A DNA stretch of 64,000 nt. It comes from a candidate division TA06 bacterium 32_111 (GTDB taxonomy: Bacteria > Hydrothermota > 32-111). Both the position numbers and the translations under genes were made by a program. The DNA is taken from positions 186,001 through 250,000 of the forward strand of contig LGFX01000001.1 of NCBI GenBank assembly GCA_001508335.1. Direction: 5' to 3'. Numbering within the stretch: position 1 is the stretch's first letter; every line of letters begins with the position of its first letter. The notes beneath the pieces are model-generated. The model searched no databases. It saw only the letters and a list, made by a program, of their open reading frames with translations, and had not been told where the DNA came from. Below, piece after piece: positions 25,892 through 37,100 of the stretch.

Positions 25892-26872
25892 ATGTTTTTG
25901 ATTTTTTCCATAAGTTTAACCCTTCTCGCAATTTTTATATTGTGGAGAAGGGTTTCTAAAAGAAAATTTTATCTCTCAACACTCATCCTTTTAATATCCT
26001 TTCTCATCTTTTCTCTTTCCTCCTATCTACCTAATAGGCAAAGTTTTATAGTTATAGATGATGAGGAAGAAAATCTTTTAACAATCAACGAACAAAAAAA
26101 ATATGATACGATAAAAAAATTTTTTGGTTCTTCTCATCCCTTTTACATTTCTGATAAACATTATAAAAACGATATATTCATAAGTTCCAAAACAAAAACT
26201 TTCAATCTCAGAGGAAAGGTAGATTTTGGAATTGATAGTGTCGTACAAACGGATAGTTTAAAAATATTGATATTAAAAAATTATACCGGATATGATACTC
26301 TGTGCAGTCTGAAAATTTATATTCAGGATAGGATATACGATATTGGTTTTAAAAAGGATACTTCAATTTCTTTCAAAGAGAAAGAGTATATTGACTCGGT
26401 TAAAATTTTAACCTTAGATCAGAACAACTTTAACAACACCTATATCTATAAAAAATACCTAAATGTTTTGTTAGTCGATGATAATTATAGCAAAAATTTA
26501 CAGAACATTTCTAATAAAATTTCATCTCTTTACGATTCCGTAAAGTTCAATACAGGTATTTTGAAAGAAGGAAAAATAGTGAGTATGAAGAAAAATTACG
26601 ATGGGATAGTATACATTGGTAAAGGTGAACATTTTAGGTTAGGTGGTTTTTATAGGTTAAAGTATGATGGAGTTAATATAAACTTTTTTAAAAATGTTGA
26701 AGAGATTTTAGAAAAGATAAAAGGGAAAAATATTACTGTTAAAAATCCTTTCAACAAAAAAAATAGTTACAAAAATAATATCTTTGCAAAATTTCTTTTC
26801 TTTTTTAAAGGGTATTCAATTCTGATAATTCTTTTTGTAATTCTATTTTCTTTTCTGGCATTCCTATTTTAG
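25892..26872 (+). CDS. Unknown membrane protein with BatA-like topology
   Basis: 326 aa. Two hydrophobic helices at the start (FLIFSISLTLLAIFILW and LSTLILLISFLIFSLSSYL) flank a short basic loop; a beta-rich periplasmic middle with many Lys, Asp and Thr follows, and one helix (GYSILIILFVILFSFLAFLF) ends it. The two-helix start then extracellular domain then C-terminal helix resembles BatA-N-type aerotolerance proteins, but no VWA MIDAS motif (DxSxS) is seen. It starts 3 bases after the pckA stop, so it is co-transcribed with it, and its end overlaps the convergent C25 peptidase gene by 9 bases. Function unknown. Confidence 0.5.
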   Translation: MFLIFSISLTLLAIFILWRRVSKRKFYLSTLILLISFLIFSLSSYLPNRQSFIVIDDEEENLLTINEQKKYDTIKKFFGSSHPFYISDKHYKNDIFISSKTKTFNLRGKVDFGIDSVVQTDSLKILILKNYTGYDTLCSLKIYIQDRIYDIGFKKDTSISFKEKEYIDSVKILTLDQNNFNNTYIYKKYLNVLLVDDNYSKNLQNISNKISSLYDSVKFNTGILKEGKIVSMKKNYDGIVYIGKGEHFRLGGFYRLKYDGVNINFFKNVEEILEKIKGKNITVKNPFNKKNSYKNNIFAKFLFFFKGYSILIILFVILFSFLAFLF

Positions 26873-29800
26873 GAAGATTATCCTCTTCCGTTCGACAACT
26901 TTACCAAGAATATCTTTAACAAGTATAAATTTTACACCATCACTTTCAAGGTTTAGATCCAATCTGTAAATCTTCTGTGGTAGTAAACTATTTTGGAAAA
27001 CAGATTTTCTCCTTCCAAGAAGATCGTATATCTCTACAGAATAGATACCACTTTTTTTCACATTAAGATAAAACACCTTTTCAAGTGGTATTACTTCAAC
27101 ATCAACTGAAACTTTCTTCAAATCATCTTTATTGAGATTGAAAAATTTGCTTTTCAATTTGGGTTTTTCTTTTGTGAACTTCACAGAAACACCATTTTTT
27201 ATTAAACTCTCTCCATTTATATCTAAAAATGAATCACCTGTTAACGAAAAAGATGTGAAATCCCCAAACTGTAAACCAGAAATGTATCTGTTTTGCGCAG
27301 GGATATTTTTGAAATAAACTGTGACAGACGTTGTATCAATTGAAACAATAAAAGTGTTCTCAAGGTAATCTGGGGTATTCACTTTGTTGAAATAAATTAT
27401 GTATGAAAAGTTTGTGGTGTCAAAATATGTGAAGATGTTATTATAGGTTTCACTCCTCTTTATAAAATTATCATAATAGTATGAAGGTCTAAAATCAGCC
27501 CAGCAGAAGACTACAGAATTTATCTGTGATAAATTTTCAGATGGCAATATGGAAGGGGTAAAAAGTTGGTTGTCAAGTTTTGTAAAGGAAAATATTCCGT
27601 TTGTATTCAAGTATATTGAATCCCTCTCCATTCCAAAAAATTTGAATTTAAAAGGTAGTTTAATTAAAAGAGTTGTATCATCCTTAGTGTTCAACTGCTT
27701 AAAATTAAAGGAATCAAGGTTATAATCTTTAAACTTTGGGGCGTTTTCAAGATAATCCATACTGTTTGTGTATATATAGTAACCTTTGTATGGGCCATAG
27801 TATTGAGGTTTTTCAATGTATACCAGAGGTAAAGTCTGTTCTATCACCTTCTCCCAATCACCCATTTTTATTGTGATGTTTACTTTACAAACTTTTGAAA
27901 GGTTTGAGGGAGCGTAAACATCAAAACCTAAAATTTTTGAACTCTTCGGCATCAGAGACTCTATTGTTAAATCACCATTCTCAATGTATATCTCTTTTGA
28001 AGAAAGACTCACCTTTAGATCGTTAACCTGTAAAAGTGAATTGTTGTTTACCTTAAAGTAAACTTTCGAATAGAGATTTTTTGGAATCCCATTTATAGTA
28101 TCATTATTATATAAAGAATAAAGAAAATTCACAGAAAAATCTGGAGTCATTATATTCAATGGTATTATACTTTTTATTGTATCTGTTCCAGAAAGTGTGA
28201 AAACGGAACATATATCGGTTATAAGAGAATCTGTAAAATCTTTTATCTTTAAAATAAGACCTTTTTCAAATCTGAATATAGATTCACTTTCAAGAGATGG
28301 TATGTTAAGAGTATCGGAGATTATTTCAAAATTTGTAGAGTTCATTTTGAAGAAAACTTTTGAATTCGTGGATGTTGTATCACCAAAATTTTTGAAGGTA
28401 AGATCAAAGGAAAAAGTATCGAGATAAAAATCTGTCAAAAAATACTCTTTGAGCGTAACGAATGGGCCGGAACCTATAACTATAACTGTATCACAGAAGA
28501 GTTTTCTTCCTTCGATAAAAGTGTACAAAGAGAGAGTATCCCCTACGGTTGAACTCGTATTAAGATAGATTGTTGAAGGCGAACTTACAAAGTTTGAATC
28601 TATAAGGGAGTTGTTTTTAAAAAGAGAAAGGAAAATTGGAGAATCCAGTGATCCATCAAAATTTATGCTAACATCGAAAGGTTTATTAAAGGGAGTGTAC
28701 CTGTCAAACTCTTTTGAAAAGTTGTTAATCTTTCTGTTCCCTAAGAACCTCTCAGGTGTTGAGAAAAAGTTATACCTTTCAAAATAACCTTTTGTAAGAG
28801 AGTTATCCCCATAATACCCCAAATAGGATTTTTTCGCTTTGTTGAATATATCAAAAATATAACCGTAACTTTTCAAAGAATCTATAAAATATCTCTGTAA
28901 AATATCATCCTCATTCCAATATGTTTCAACTGATGAACCGACGAAAGATATTGAACCCTTTGAATTTTTTGAGAGCCAACTGTTCCCAAAAAAGTTGGTA
29001 TAGGAGTAGTTTCCAGTTAAACATGCGAAAGAAAAAATATCTGGATATGTAGAGTTGGAAAGGTTCTCAATATCAGAGTCATAAAAGGATGGACCAGCCC
29101 AATAGTATGTTGCACCATGACCTGAGTAGACAACTACATCTTTACCTTTGTTGATAGCACTATCGATCCTCGTTCCTGTTTGATAGTAAGCGAAAAAAGA
29201 ATCACAAACAAAACCGACTCCCCTCAAAACACCCATAGAATAAGTGTGGGTTGACTCAACGAGTGAATTGTAACCTCCATCATCGGTTGCTATAAAATAG
29301 GCTGAAGGTGCTCTGTAAATATCATCCTTCAAAAGAAAGTTGGTGTAATTTTCAATATAGTTTCTTAAAGACAAACTATCTGAAAAAGGTAACCTTGAAA
29401 TTATTATATCAGGGAAATAATCAACTGAATCCAAAAGAGAATAGTAAAGATCTGTTGAAGGATAGTTATCACCACTCCCATACTCGAGTGGTATCATAGA
29501 GGAGTTACCAAGAAGGAGTAAAAATGAAAATGGATTGCTTGAATATTCCGATTTTATGAAATTTTTAATATCAGTTGAGGTTGTTCCTATGTTAGATTTT
29601 TCAACGAATTTTGGCTGGTAACCTCTTACAAGGTAGAAATTTTTTAAAGAGAGGGTATCAGTTCTAAAAATAGAATCGAAGATTATCAGAACTTTTCTAT
29701 TTAAACTTTTATCATACTTCTCTGTTTCATATAAAACATCCATTCTCTTTACTATCAAAATATTTTCAGATGGGATATAATCGAATGGGTATATTTCAAG

Positions 29801-30196
29801 GACACCATTTTTGAATGAAAAATCTTTTCCAATAATTTTATCCTTGCTATTGTAAACTCTTTCATCAGAATTCAATTCTATTTTAAATTTTTCATTTTTA
29901 CTTACAGGTTTTGGTATAGGGATCAACTTTTTGTAAAGTTTTATGCTCTCCTCTTTCAAAACTTGAACTTTAAAAAGTTTACCAACTGAAAGTTTCCTTA
30001 TAACAGGTATCTGTGGAAAACCAGCCCTTTCCGATACCAACTGGTAATCAGATACGATTTTTAAATAACCGTATTCCTCTTTAAAAGAGAATATGGGCTT
30101 TATCTCTTCACCAAAAATAGATGATGGGAAGAGGATAAAAATCAGAAATCCGATCCAAATGAAAGATGATAATAAGTTTCTTTTGATACTCTCCAT
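26864..30196 (-). CDS. C25 gingipain-like cysteine peptidase with C-terminal sorting domain
   Basis: 1110 aa. Signal peptide in the first 29 residues, then a propeptide-like beta region. The C25 domain covers about residues 165-500: STDLYYSLLD (248-257), VVVYSGHGATYYWAG with catalytic His360, and SFACLTGNYSY with catalytic Cys392. Ig-like and beta-rich repeats follow, and the C-terminus has GIYSVEIYDLLGRRKSVFQN, like the type A sorting domain of type IX secretion cargo. It would be an exported peptidase feeding amino-acid fermentation. The ATG overlaps the upstream gene by 55 bases. Last gene of the protease operon. Confidence 0.8.
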   Translation of the reverse strand: MESIKRNLLSSFIWIGFLIFILFPSSIFGEEIKPIFSFKEEYGYLKIVSDYQLVSERAGFPQIPVIRKLSVGKLFKVQVLKEESIKLYKKLIPIPKPVSKNEKFKIELNSDERVYNSKDKIIGKDFSFKNGVLEIYPFDYIPSENILIVKRMDVLYETEKYDKSLNRKVLIIFDSIFRTDTLSLKNFYLVRGYQPKFVEKSNIGTTSTDIKNFIKSEYSSNPFSFLLLLGNSSMIPLEYGSGDNYPSTDLYYSLLDSVDYFPDIIISRLPFSDSLSLRNYIENYTNFLLKDDIYRAPSAYFIATDDGGYNSLVESTHTYSMGVLRGVGFVCDSFFAYYQTGTRIDSAINKGKDVVVYSGHGATYYWAGPSFYDSDIENLSNSTYPDIFSFACLTGNYSYTNFFGNSWLSKNSKGSISFVGSSVETYWNEDDILQRYFIDSLKSYGYIFDIFNKAKKSYLGYYGDNSLTKGYFERYNFFSTPERFLGNRKINNFSKEFDRYTPFNKPFDVSINFDGSLDSPIFLSLFKNNSLIDSNFVSSPSTIYLNTSSTVGDTLSLYTFIEGRKLFCDTVIVIGSGPFVTLKEYFLTDFYLDTFSFDLTFKNFGDTTSTNSKVFFKMNSTNFEIISDTLNIPSLESESIFRFEKGLILKIKDFTDSLITDICSVFTLSGTDTIKSIIPLNIMTPDFSVNFLYSLYNNDTINGIPKNLYSKVYFKVNNNSLLQVNDLKVSLSSKEIYIENGDLTIESLMPKSSKILGFDVYAPSNLSKVCKVNITIKMGDWEKVIEQTLPLVYIEKPQYYGPYKGYYIYTNSMDYLENAPKFKDYNLDSFNFKQLNTKDDTTLLIKLPFKFKFFGMERDSIYLNTNGIFSFTKLDNQLFTPSILPSENLSQINSVVFCWADFRPSYYYDNFIKRSETYNNIFTYFDTTNFSYIIYFNKVNTPDYLENTFIVSIDTTSVTVYFKNIPAQNRYISGLQFGDFTSFSLTGDSFLDINGESLIKNGVSVKFTKEKPKLKSKFFNLNKDDLKKVSVDVEVIPLEKVFYLNVKKSGIYSVEIYDLLGRRKSVFQNSLLPQKIYRLDLNLESDGVKFILVKDILGKVVERKRIIFLK

Positions 30197-32979
30197 AGGT
30201 CTGTATTTTTTGCTATATCAAATTTTAATATAGCAAGGTAAAGGTTCATTCTCAATCCTACTCCAAAACCAACTTTAAGGTCATCGAGAAGAAAATCTGT
30301 TGTAATCAGTCTCAACTTTTTCAAGTCATCCTTTGCGAAACCGAGATCTATGAAACCTACTCCCCTTATGTTGTAAAACCCGATATTTAAAACTGAGAAT
30401 TTGATTGCATCTATCAAAGGGAATCTCCATTCGTTGTTTGAGTATCCAACAACTTTTCCATAGAACTGGTAATCTGAATAACCTCTCAAAGTCCCTGCAC
30501 CACCGATGTAAGAGTATGAAGGGTAAGGACCAAAATTCTGCTCATAATAGAGTTTTGTTGCGAACTGACTTCTTGGGGTTGTAACAAAATATTTTCTTAG
30601 ATCAAAAGAATAGAATCCTCCATTGTATAAAAGATTTGAACTATCTGAAAATATGTCGAAAGAAAATCCAAGATCCACTCTTGCAAGTTCTCCGTTAACA
30701 GGTCCATACTCTCCCCAAATAGCGTTATCATAAACAAAGGAGAGAATATGGTTTGTAAAAAGGGAAGAGTATATATTGGTAATTATAGTTGTATCAGTAT
30801 AGAACTGATTAAAATCTAAAGAGTATTTAAACAGATCATTTTCAAAATCTATTCTTTTATACCTATCTAAAGGATACCTGAGAAGAATTCCCCCACCATT
30901 GTAGGATTGGGATACTGTTGAATAGAAGTTGTAAAGGTACTCTTCTTTCAGATTGAAATATAAAAATGCAAAATCCATCCTGTTTTTCAGATACCAGTAC
31001 TGTAGAGATAAATACCCGGCGCCGGTAACAGAAAGTTTTTGCATTTGAATATAAATCCTGTTATCTCCCATAATATCACTTATCCCAACATCAAGAAGCC
31101 CAAGAAAACCAGAAATCGGTGAATATGAAAAAGCCCCTGCAGCCCAATCTATCGAAAATGTAAGAGGGATATTCTTTGATGTGTAAACAGTTTTCCTGTT
31201 TTCAAAATTCACACTCTTTAAAACATAATCTTTAAATTTTTGTTCACTTTTAACCTGATAGGTATATTTCAACGGCTCATTTATCAGTATAAGATCCATA
31301 GCGAAACCTTTGAAGTAGGAAAAAACCATTTTTGAAAGGTCTTTTGTTATAGTTGGATTGAAAGTGCCAGTTACACTGTTTGTCAACCTTTTTATCTCTT
31401 TACTTTTAAGGTTGTAAAGGTATACATCCGAAATAAAATCAATATATGAAGAGAAAATTATCAAAGAATCATTAACAGGATAGAATTTCTTTCCAAGTTT
31501 GTAATCTATTTGAACATTCTCAATCTTTTTACTCTTTAGATGGTAAAAGTAAAGTTTATAATCCCCATAATGCCACACTCCCTCAGATGTTGTTCTATCA
31601 CTCAAAAAGATAAGAGTCGAATCGTTGTAAAAATAGGGTGATATATCATCAAACATATCTTCGGTTAAAATTTCCTCTTTCCCTTTTTTCATGTCGTAGA
31701 TACATATGTCGTTTCTTCCATCAATCTGTTTTGTGTAAACAACCCTTTCATTTTTGAAATCGAGTGATGGGGAGTATACACCGTCAGCATTAAGTTTTAT
31801 TTTTTTCGTTATTTTCCTCTTCTCAACATCGTATAAAAATATAATCTCATCCTTTCCAGATCTTAAAGAAAAAACCAAATTCTTGCTATCCTTTGACCAG
31901 TTGAGATTTCCATAAGAAAGATGGAATGATTCATAGTTTTTAACAAAATTTCGCGGTAAAATCTTTCTTTTCTTTTCAGGGTTGAAAACCGGGAGAAGAT
32001 AAATGTCAAAATAACCATACTTCTCACTTATAAAAGCAACATAATTCCCATCGGGAGATATTGAGGGAGAAACATTGTATGTTGAAGTTTTTATAAAATC
32101 ACCAAGGATAGATTTACCATTTTTAATAGAAAGATCTCTTTCCTTAACAAGAGGAAAATATCTTTCCTTCAGATAATTTTTAAAATCGTAATCCAACCTT
32201 TCAAGGGTTATCCCACACTTTTTCTCAAGTGATTTATAGAAAGATTTTGAACTTTTTATGTCCTTATATATCTCAGGTATCTTTTCTCTACCATACCTTT
32301 CCGAAATGTATTTTAAAACCATCTGCCCAGCCTTATATATATAAAAACCACCATAGTAGGATGAGAGTGTAACCAGATCTATATATCCATCGTTGAGTAA
32401 AGCATCCCTCATATACATATCAGTCTCTTCATCAAACTCAACAGAGTAAAACTCGGCTGAACCTTCAATAAACCATAAAGGGATATCGTAAACAACAGAA
32501 CCGATTATCGCTGATGTCCCACTCCCCTCATAAAGAAGTTGGAACTGTAAAGCGTGAACCAGTTCATGATTTACAACATGTCTCATATCCTCGTATGAAC
32601 CTGTAAAGGGTAAAACTACCCTATTCTTTACAGATTCTGTAAAACCACCTACAAACTCATCAAGTATCTCCACGGTTATGTTGGTTTCTTCAAAATCCTT
32701 GTGAGAGTTGTAGATTACCATTGGAATCCTTTTTTTTATCTTATAGTTGAACTCTTTTTCCAATGAAGTTATCGACGATTCAGCAACTATGGAAACAAAG
32801 TTGAACAAAGAATCTGCACCTTTTGCATAGTATATGTTAAAATGTTCTGTGTACCCTACTTTCCATCCATAATCTTTATACTGTATCTTATTTTTTCCAA
32901 AGTTTGTTGTTTGAGAAAAAATAAAAAGAAATGAAAAAAGGATAAAAAAAATGATACTTTTTTTCAAACTGCTTTTCAT
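30142..32979 (-). CDS. Peptidase MA / beta-propeller / outer-membrane barrel fusion
   Basis: 945 aa. Signal peptide, then a gluzincin peptidase MA domain: VVNHELVHALQFQL with HELVH at 138-142 and LWFIEGSAEFYSVEF with the third Glu ligand near 172. Residues ~290-560 hold TolB/PD40-like propeller repeats (PSISPDGNYVAFISEKYGYF, SPYFYNDSTLIFLSDRTTSE). The last ~330 residues form an Omp85-like barrel with SYIGGAGTLRGYSDYQFYGK and a final Phe (YHLSFGSDF). So a metallopeptidase seems carried on a propeller anchored by its own barrel. The architecture is known in some FCB bacteria but not functionally described to my knowledge. Overlaps its neighbours (4 and 55 bases). Confidence 0.8.
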   Translation of the reverse strand: MKSSLKKSIIFFILFSFLFIFSQTTNFGKNKIQYKDYGWKVGYTEHFNIYYAKGADSLFNFVSIVAESSITSLEKEFNYKIKKRIPMVIYNSHKDFEETNITVEILDEFVGGFTESVKNRVVLPFTGSYEDMRHVVNHELVHALQFQLLYEGSGTSAIIGSVVYDIPLWFIEGSAEFYSVEFDEETDMYMRDALLNDGYIDLVTLSSYYGGFYIYKAGQMVLKYISERYGREKIPEIYKDIKSSKSFYKSLEKKCGITLERLDYDFKNYLKERYFPLVKERDLSIKNGKSILGDFIKTSTYNVSPSISPDGNYVAFISEKYGYFDIYLLPVFNPEKKRKILPRNFVKNYESFHLSYGNLNWSKDSKNLVFSLRSGKDEIIFLYDVEKRKITKKIKLNADGVYSPSLDFKNERVVYTKQIDGRNDICIYDMKKGKEEILTEDMFDDISPYFYNDSTLIFLSDRTTSEGVWHYGDYKLYFYHLKSKKIENVQIDYKLGKKFYPVNDSLIIFSSYIDFISDVYLYNLKSKEIKRLTNSVTGTFNPTITKDLSKMVFSYFKGFAMDLILINEPLKYTYQVKSEQKFKDYVLKSVNFENRKTVYTSKNIPLTFSIDWAAGAFSYSPISGFLGLLDVGISDIMGDNRIYIQMQKLSVTGAGYLSLQYWYLKNRMDFAFLYFNLKEEYLYNFYSTVSQSYNGGGILLRYPLDRYKRIDFENDLFKYSLDFNQFYTDTTIITNIYSSLFTNHILSFVYDNAIWGEYGPVNGELARVDLGFSFDIFSDSSNLLYNGGFYSFDLRKYFVTTPRSQFATKLYYEQNFGPYPSYSYIGGAGTLRGYSDYQFYGKVVGYSNNEWRFPLIDAIKFSVLNIGFYNIRGVGFIDLGFAKDDLKKLRLITTDFLLDDLKVGFGVGLRMNLYLAILKFDIAKNTDLWRVSKETYYHLSFGSDF

Positions 32980-33473
32980 ATTATTTTCCCCAATATATAT
33001 CCTATTAGTATACCAAAGAGTAAAGTTGTTGTGAAGGATCTTGATTTTAACATTTCAACCTTGTATCCTCTCTTTAAAGCGAAAAAACTAACAAGATAGG
33101 TTATTGCATTTAAAAGGATAATAAAAGGAAGAGAGATTATTTTAACGATAATAGGTCCAAAAACTGGAATTAGAGCGAGAAGTGCCAAAAGTTCTGTGAA
33201 TATATGTGTTACCATTCCCACGATTAGTATCAGAATCGCTGCGATTGGTTTGTTAAGATTAAATTCAAAAACAACGATAACAAGCAAAAGCAAAGATAGA
33301 AAAACGAGCAGAAGTATTTTATTCCTCTTGTAATAACCTTTAAAAAAATCCATCTTCTCCTTTTTTGATTTGAAAAATAGGAGATCGAAATATTTGAAAA
33401 TACCCATCATTTCAAGAGTGTTATAAACATTTGTAAAAATTTCTTTGAAAAAATTTTTTACAAAATTTTTCAA
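32976..33473 (-). CDS. Unknown membrane protein, three to four TM helices
   Basis: 165 aa. Basic N-terminal ~50 residues (KNFFKEIF, FFKSKKEKMDFF) then hydrophobic segments KILLLVFLSLLLLVIVVFEF, AAILILIVGMVTHIFTELLA, LIPVFGPIIVKIISLPFIIL and TTTLLFGILIGYILG. No family recognised. It overlaps both neighbours by 4 bases and so is co-translated with the DUF5683-like gene and the peptidase MA fusion. A helper role in export or membrane assembly of the large proteins is possible, but this is only context. Confidence 0.5.
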   Translation of the reverse strand: MKNFVKNFFKEIFTNVYNTLEMMGIFKYFDLLFFKSKKEKMDFFKGYYKRNKILLLVFLSLLLLVIVVFEFNLNKPIAAILILIVGMVTHIFTELLALLALIPVFGPIIVKIISLPFIILLNAITYLVSFFALKRGYKVEMLKSRSFTTTLLFGILIGYILGKII

Positions 33474-34111
33474 AATTTTACTCCAACATTAAATTTAATA
33501 CCTTTAGAGTCGAGTTGAGTATCAAAGTCTATATTTCTTATCTCTTTTGAAACAAAATATGTATAGATACCACTAACTATATGGTTTATCGAAATCGCTA
33601 TCAGTGTATAGTAGGAAAACTGCTTCAACTCTCTCGAACTTTTTCTAAGATCAGAATAGTAAACTCTTGCTGAATCTGAAGAGAACTCCCAGCCAAGAGA
33701 GTCGGGAACAATGTTTTTATTTATATAATCCAACTGTTTTTCATAATCATCAGGATAAAGTGATCTCGCTTTCGAAATGACTTTTATGTTGTAATCTCTG
33801 TAAGAAGTGTAAAATTCCATCTTTGTCAAAAGGTTTTCAGGATATTCGGAAACATTTTTAGAAAGAATGTATGAAGCGAAATTCAAAGCATCATCACCTT
33901 TTCTATTCGCATCGAAGGTTAAATAGGTAAAAAACGGTAAAAGTATTGTTTCAGATAAGATGAAAGGTATAGAGTTTACCTTTTTGTCTAATCCAAAAAA
34001 GCCATAACCTGGTAAAAGTAAAGATTTGCCAGTATCAAAAATTACATCTTTTGAAACTTCTGAAAATAAGAGAAATGGAAAAATTATAATGAATAAAAAT
34101 GTTTTTTTCAT
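33470..34111 (-). CDS. DUF5683-like envelope protein with PGxG motif
   Basis: 213 aa. Signal peptide MKKTFLFIIIFPFLLFSEVS, then KSLLLPGYGFFGLDKKVNSI, the PGxGxF motif seen in DUF5683-like envelope proteins, a hydrophobic segment (SIPFILSETILLPFFTYLTF) and a second (YYTLIAISINHIVSGIYTYF), ending GIKFNVGVKF as in a barrel terminus. Two further proteins with the same PGxGxFY pattern lie at 38-39 kb. It overlaps the M6 peptidase gene by 4 bases. Function unknown; location probably periplasm or inner membrane. Confidence 0.5.
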   Translation of the reverse strand: MKKTFLFIIIFPFLLFSEVSKDVIFDTGKSLLLPGYGFFGLDKKVNSIPFILSETILLPFFTYLTFDANRKGDDALNFASYILSKNVSEYPENLLTKMEFYTSYRDYNIKVISKARSLYPDDYEKQLDYINKNIVPDSLGWEFSSDSARVYYSDLRKSSRELKQFSYYTLIAISINHIVSGIYTYFVSKEIRNIDFDTQLDSKGIKFNVGVKF

Positions 34112-37100
34112 CTGGTAACCCCAAAATTAAAGTTTCTGTAAACCGTTCTTTCACCATCGGAAAGTTTTAACCGTAACCTGTAAAATCCGGGTGAAAGAAA
34201 ATCAAGTGAGAGTGGAATCTCGTTAACCCCACTTTTAGCCTGATATTTTGGTGAAGAATATTTTAAAGTTTTACTTTGATCAAAAACCATAAATGAGAAC
34301 TCTTTCGCTGCTTGAGTTGAAAACCTCAATTTAGCACTCCCTTCTGTTGGGTTAGGATAGATATAGTTGTTACCATCATCAACTATCAAAAGATCTCCGA
34401 TCAACTTCGTTGAAGAATACTTGAAATACCTGTTGTTTGAGTTCAGGTAATGTAAACTGCTCCAGTTTTTTTCATTAATTCTGGATTTTACTTCGAAGGC
34501 AATAATAGTTGAATCGGAGCATGCAACGATGTCAACCAACGAGTCGTTATCAAGATCACAAACAAGTGGTGTTGAGTTCGAATACTGTCCGCTTGACAGA
34601 GGGAAACCGGGTGTTTGACTTTTGTTAGAGAAAGAGAGAAGAAGGCCATTTTTTGTGTGAACGAGGATTTCATTTATCCCATCATCATCAAGATCTACGG
34701 ATAGAGGAGATGATTGTATCTCATCGTTAAAAGTCTTTGGAAAACCGTTGACTATATTCCCATTCAGATCAAGAAGGTAAAGGTTGTTTTGAGCAATAAG
34801 AGCTATCTCAAAAATACCATCACCGTTATAATCTACCGGTATAGGTGACGAATAAAAATTATCAAAGGGAAGTTTTTTATAACTTTTCGTTTCCCCATCC
34901 AGAGAAGAAACGATAAAGAAACTTCCATCGCCTCTTACGAAAATTACCTCTGCAGAAGAATCTCCATCAATATCGAATGCTAAAGGTGATGAGGTTGTTG
35001 GGTATGGATATTCGGTATTAGAAAAGAATAACTGATTCAGATCAAAATCGAAAAACCTTAAAACACCATCAAAACCGAGTGTAACTATTTTATCTTCAAG
35101 AACTACTGGTAAAGACCATGATGATGAGTAAAGATATGTAGAATCTTTTTTATAAAAACCTGTTGAATCTTCGTAATCGAAAAGGTAAAGGAACATATTT
35201 TCCCCTGTAACAAGAACCTCATCAAATGAGTCACCATCTATATCGTAAAGAACAGGTGAAGATAGGAGTTTTCCATTTACCGTTTGGGGAGAATTCTTTA
35301 AAGGTAGAAAATAACCTCTTGAATTTAAAGTGTCCGTTCTTAAAAGGTAAATATTTCCATCATAATCTGTAAAGCATATCTCATCTCCATCAGTTTCTGC
35401 AACATTTCCAACAGCAATGGTTGAATAGGAGTAGGAGTTTACATTGAAAGTTCCCACAACACCCTCACCTGAAAGTGGTTTACCTTCATTATCAACAGCG
35501 TAAATTTCACCATTTTCTGTTTGGACGATTATATAACTTTTACCATCCCTTTTTAATATTTTTGGGCTGTTCACATCAGGGGCTGATTTTAAAGTGAATG
35601 GGAACCCTTCCCTTCTGAAGTCAAAAAGAACAGAAAATGTCATCACGGTATCCGAAGGTGAAATATCGTAAATGTAGATGTGTGTTTTTCCAGAATTGTT
35701 TGCATCAGTGTTTGGGTATGTTTTGGGAGTGAACTTGTTGGAAACTCCTCCAGATCTAAAAAGATCATCGTAGGTTCCATAGAAAGTTTTATCCCAATCA
35801 ACAACATCTATATAATAGAGTTCAAAATCTTGAACCCTGTCAGCCTCTTCCATATCAACACCAAGTATAGGCCCTGCATTGATCATGTTGTAACCGGAGT
35901 CGTTTTGTATTATCGTTTCGTCAACATGATATATCGCGATTCCACCAGAATCTATTGGACTTGGTAAAGAGATATCGTAATCGTTTATTTTTACAAGAAC
36001 TCCGTCCTTCCAAACTCTGAATCCATTAGAATCAACGGAACTTGAAAGAGTATCTTTCGAAGCGTAGGCGAATCTGTTTTCAACCAGAAAATATTCGTGC
36101 GAATTTAAAGGTATCTTAAAAAATTTTGTAGATGTATCTTCATCTGAGCCAAGGAACTTTATTCTAAGACCTGTTGTATCTTTATAAATCGTTTTTGTCT
36201 GATTGAAATATATCCAGTTAGAATAGTTGTTGTTAGGTTTTGTGTTAAACCTACTAACACTGTTATAACCACCCTGATGCGGTGGAACGAGTCCAGCAAG
36301 GTTCCAGTTTCCAGTTCCCTGCAAATTCCATCCCCCCATTCCCATCCTTCTGTTGGAAGTATCATACATATCGTATATCCCGAGTTGATGTGCAAACTCA
36401 TGAACAAGTCCACCCTGTATGAAAGCGTAACCTCCGTCCTGAATAGCTGTTTCAGAATAAATTATTCCATCCTCAAAACTTTTCCCACCTACCGTAATAG
36501 GTTCACCAAAAATATATGAGGCTCCCTGAATGTAAACTGCTGGGAGATCAAAAGGTGAATCTGAGTTATAATCTGTTTGCCACATACTACCAGCATGGAA
36601 AACAATCACTGCATCAAATTTGGAAAAATCTATACCACCTGTTATCTCAGCCTCCTTCAAAGCATCCCTTAAAAGATAAAACATCCCATAAACTATATTC
36701 AGAGTATCTCCATAAAATTGCATCTGGTGTTTAACTGTATAAGAATCGTAAAGCCCTTTAGGATATATTTCAAAATCGACATAAAGTTTACCTCTTGAAT
36801 CATCAAGGTAGTAGTTTCTCAAAGCTTCCATCTGTCTGTAAAAATACAAAGAATCGTGGGCCGGTTTATAGTATATGTTCATACTCGTATCAATTATCGT
36901 ATCAACTCCATTGACTAAAGTATCTATAACATAAATACTGTCGGTAGACCTTCTTAGATCCATCTTTCCATTACCTGTTGTAAGTGAAGTGGTATCCTCC
37001 AAAAATTCTACCTTCAAAACGAGAACCCTGATTGTATCCTGTCCCTTCTTTTCAAAATCTATAATAGATCTTTTTGATGGGAGAAAAAACTTGGGGTTAC

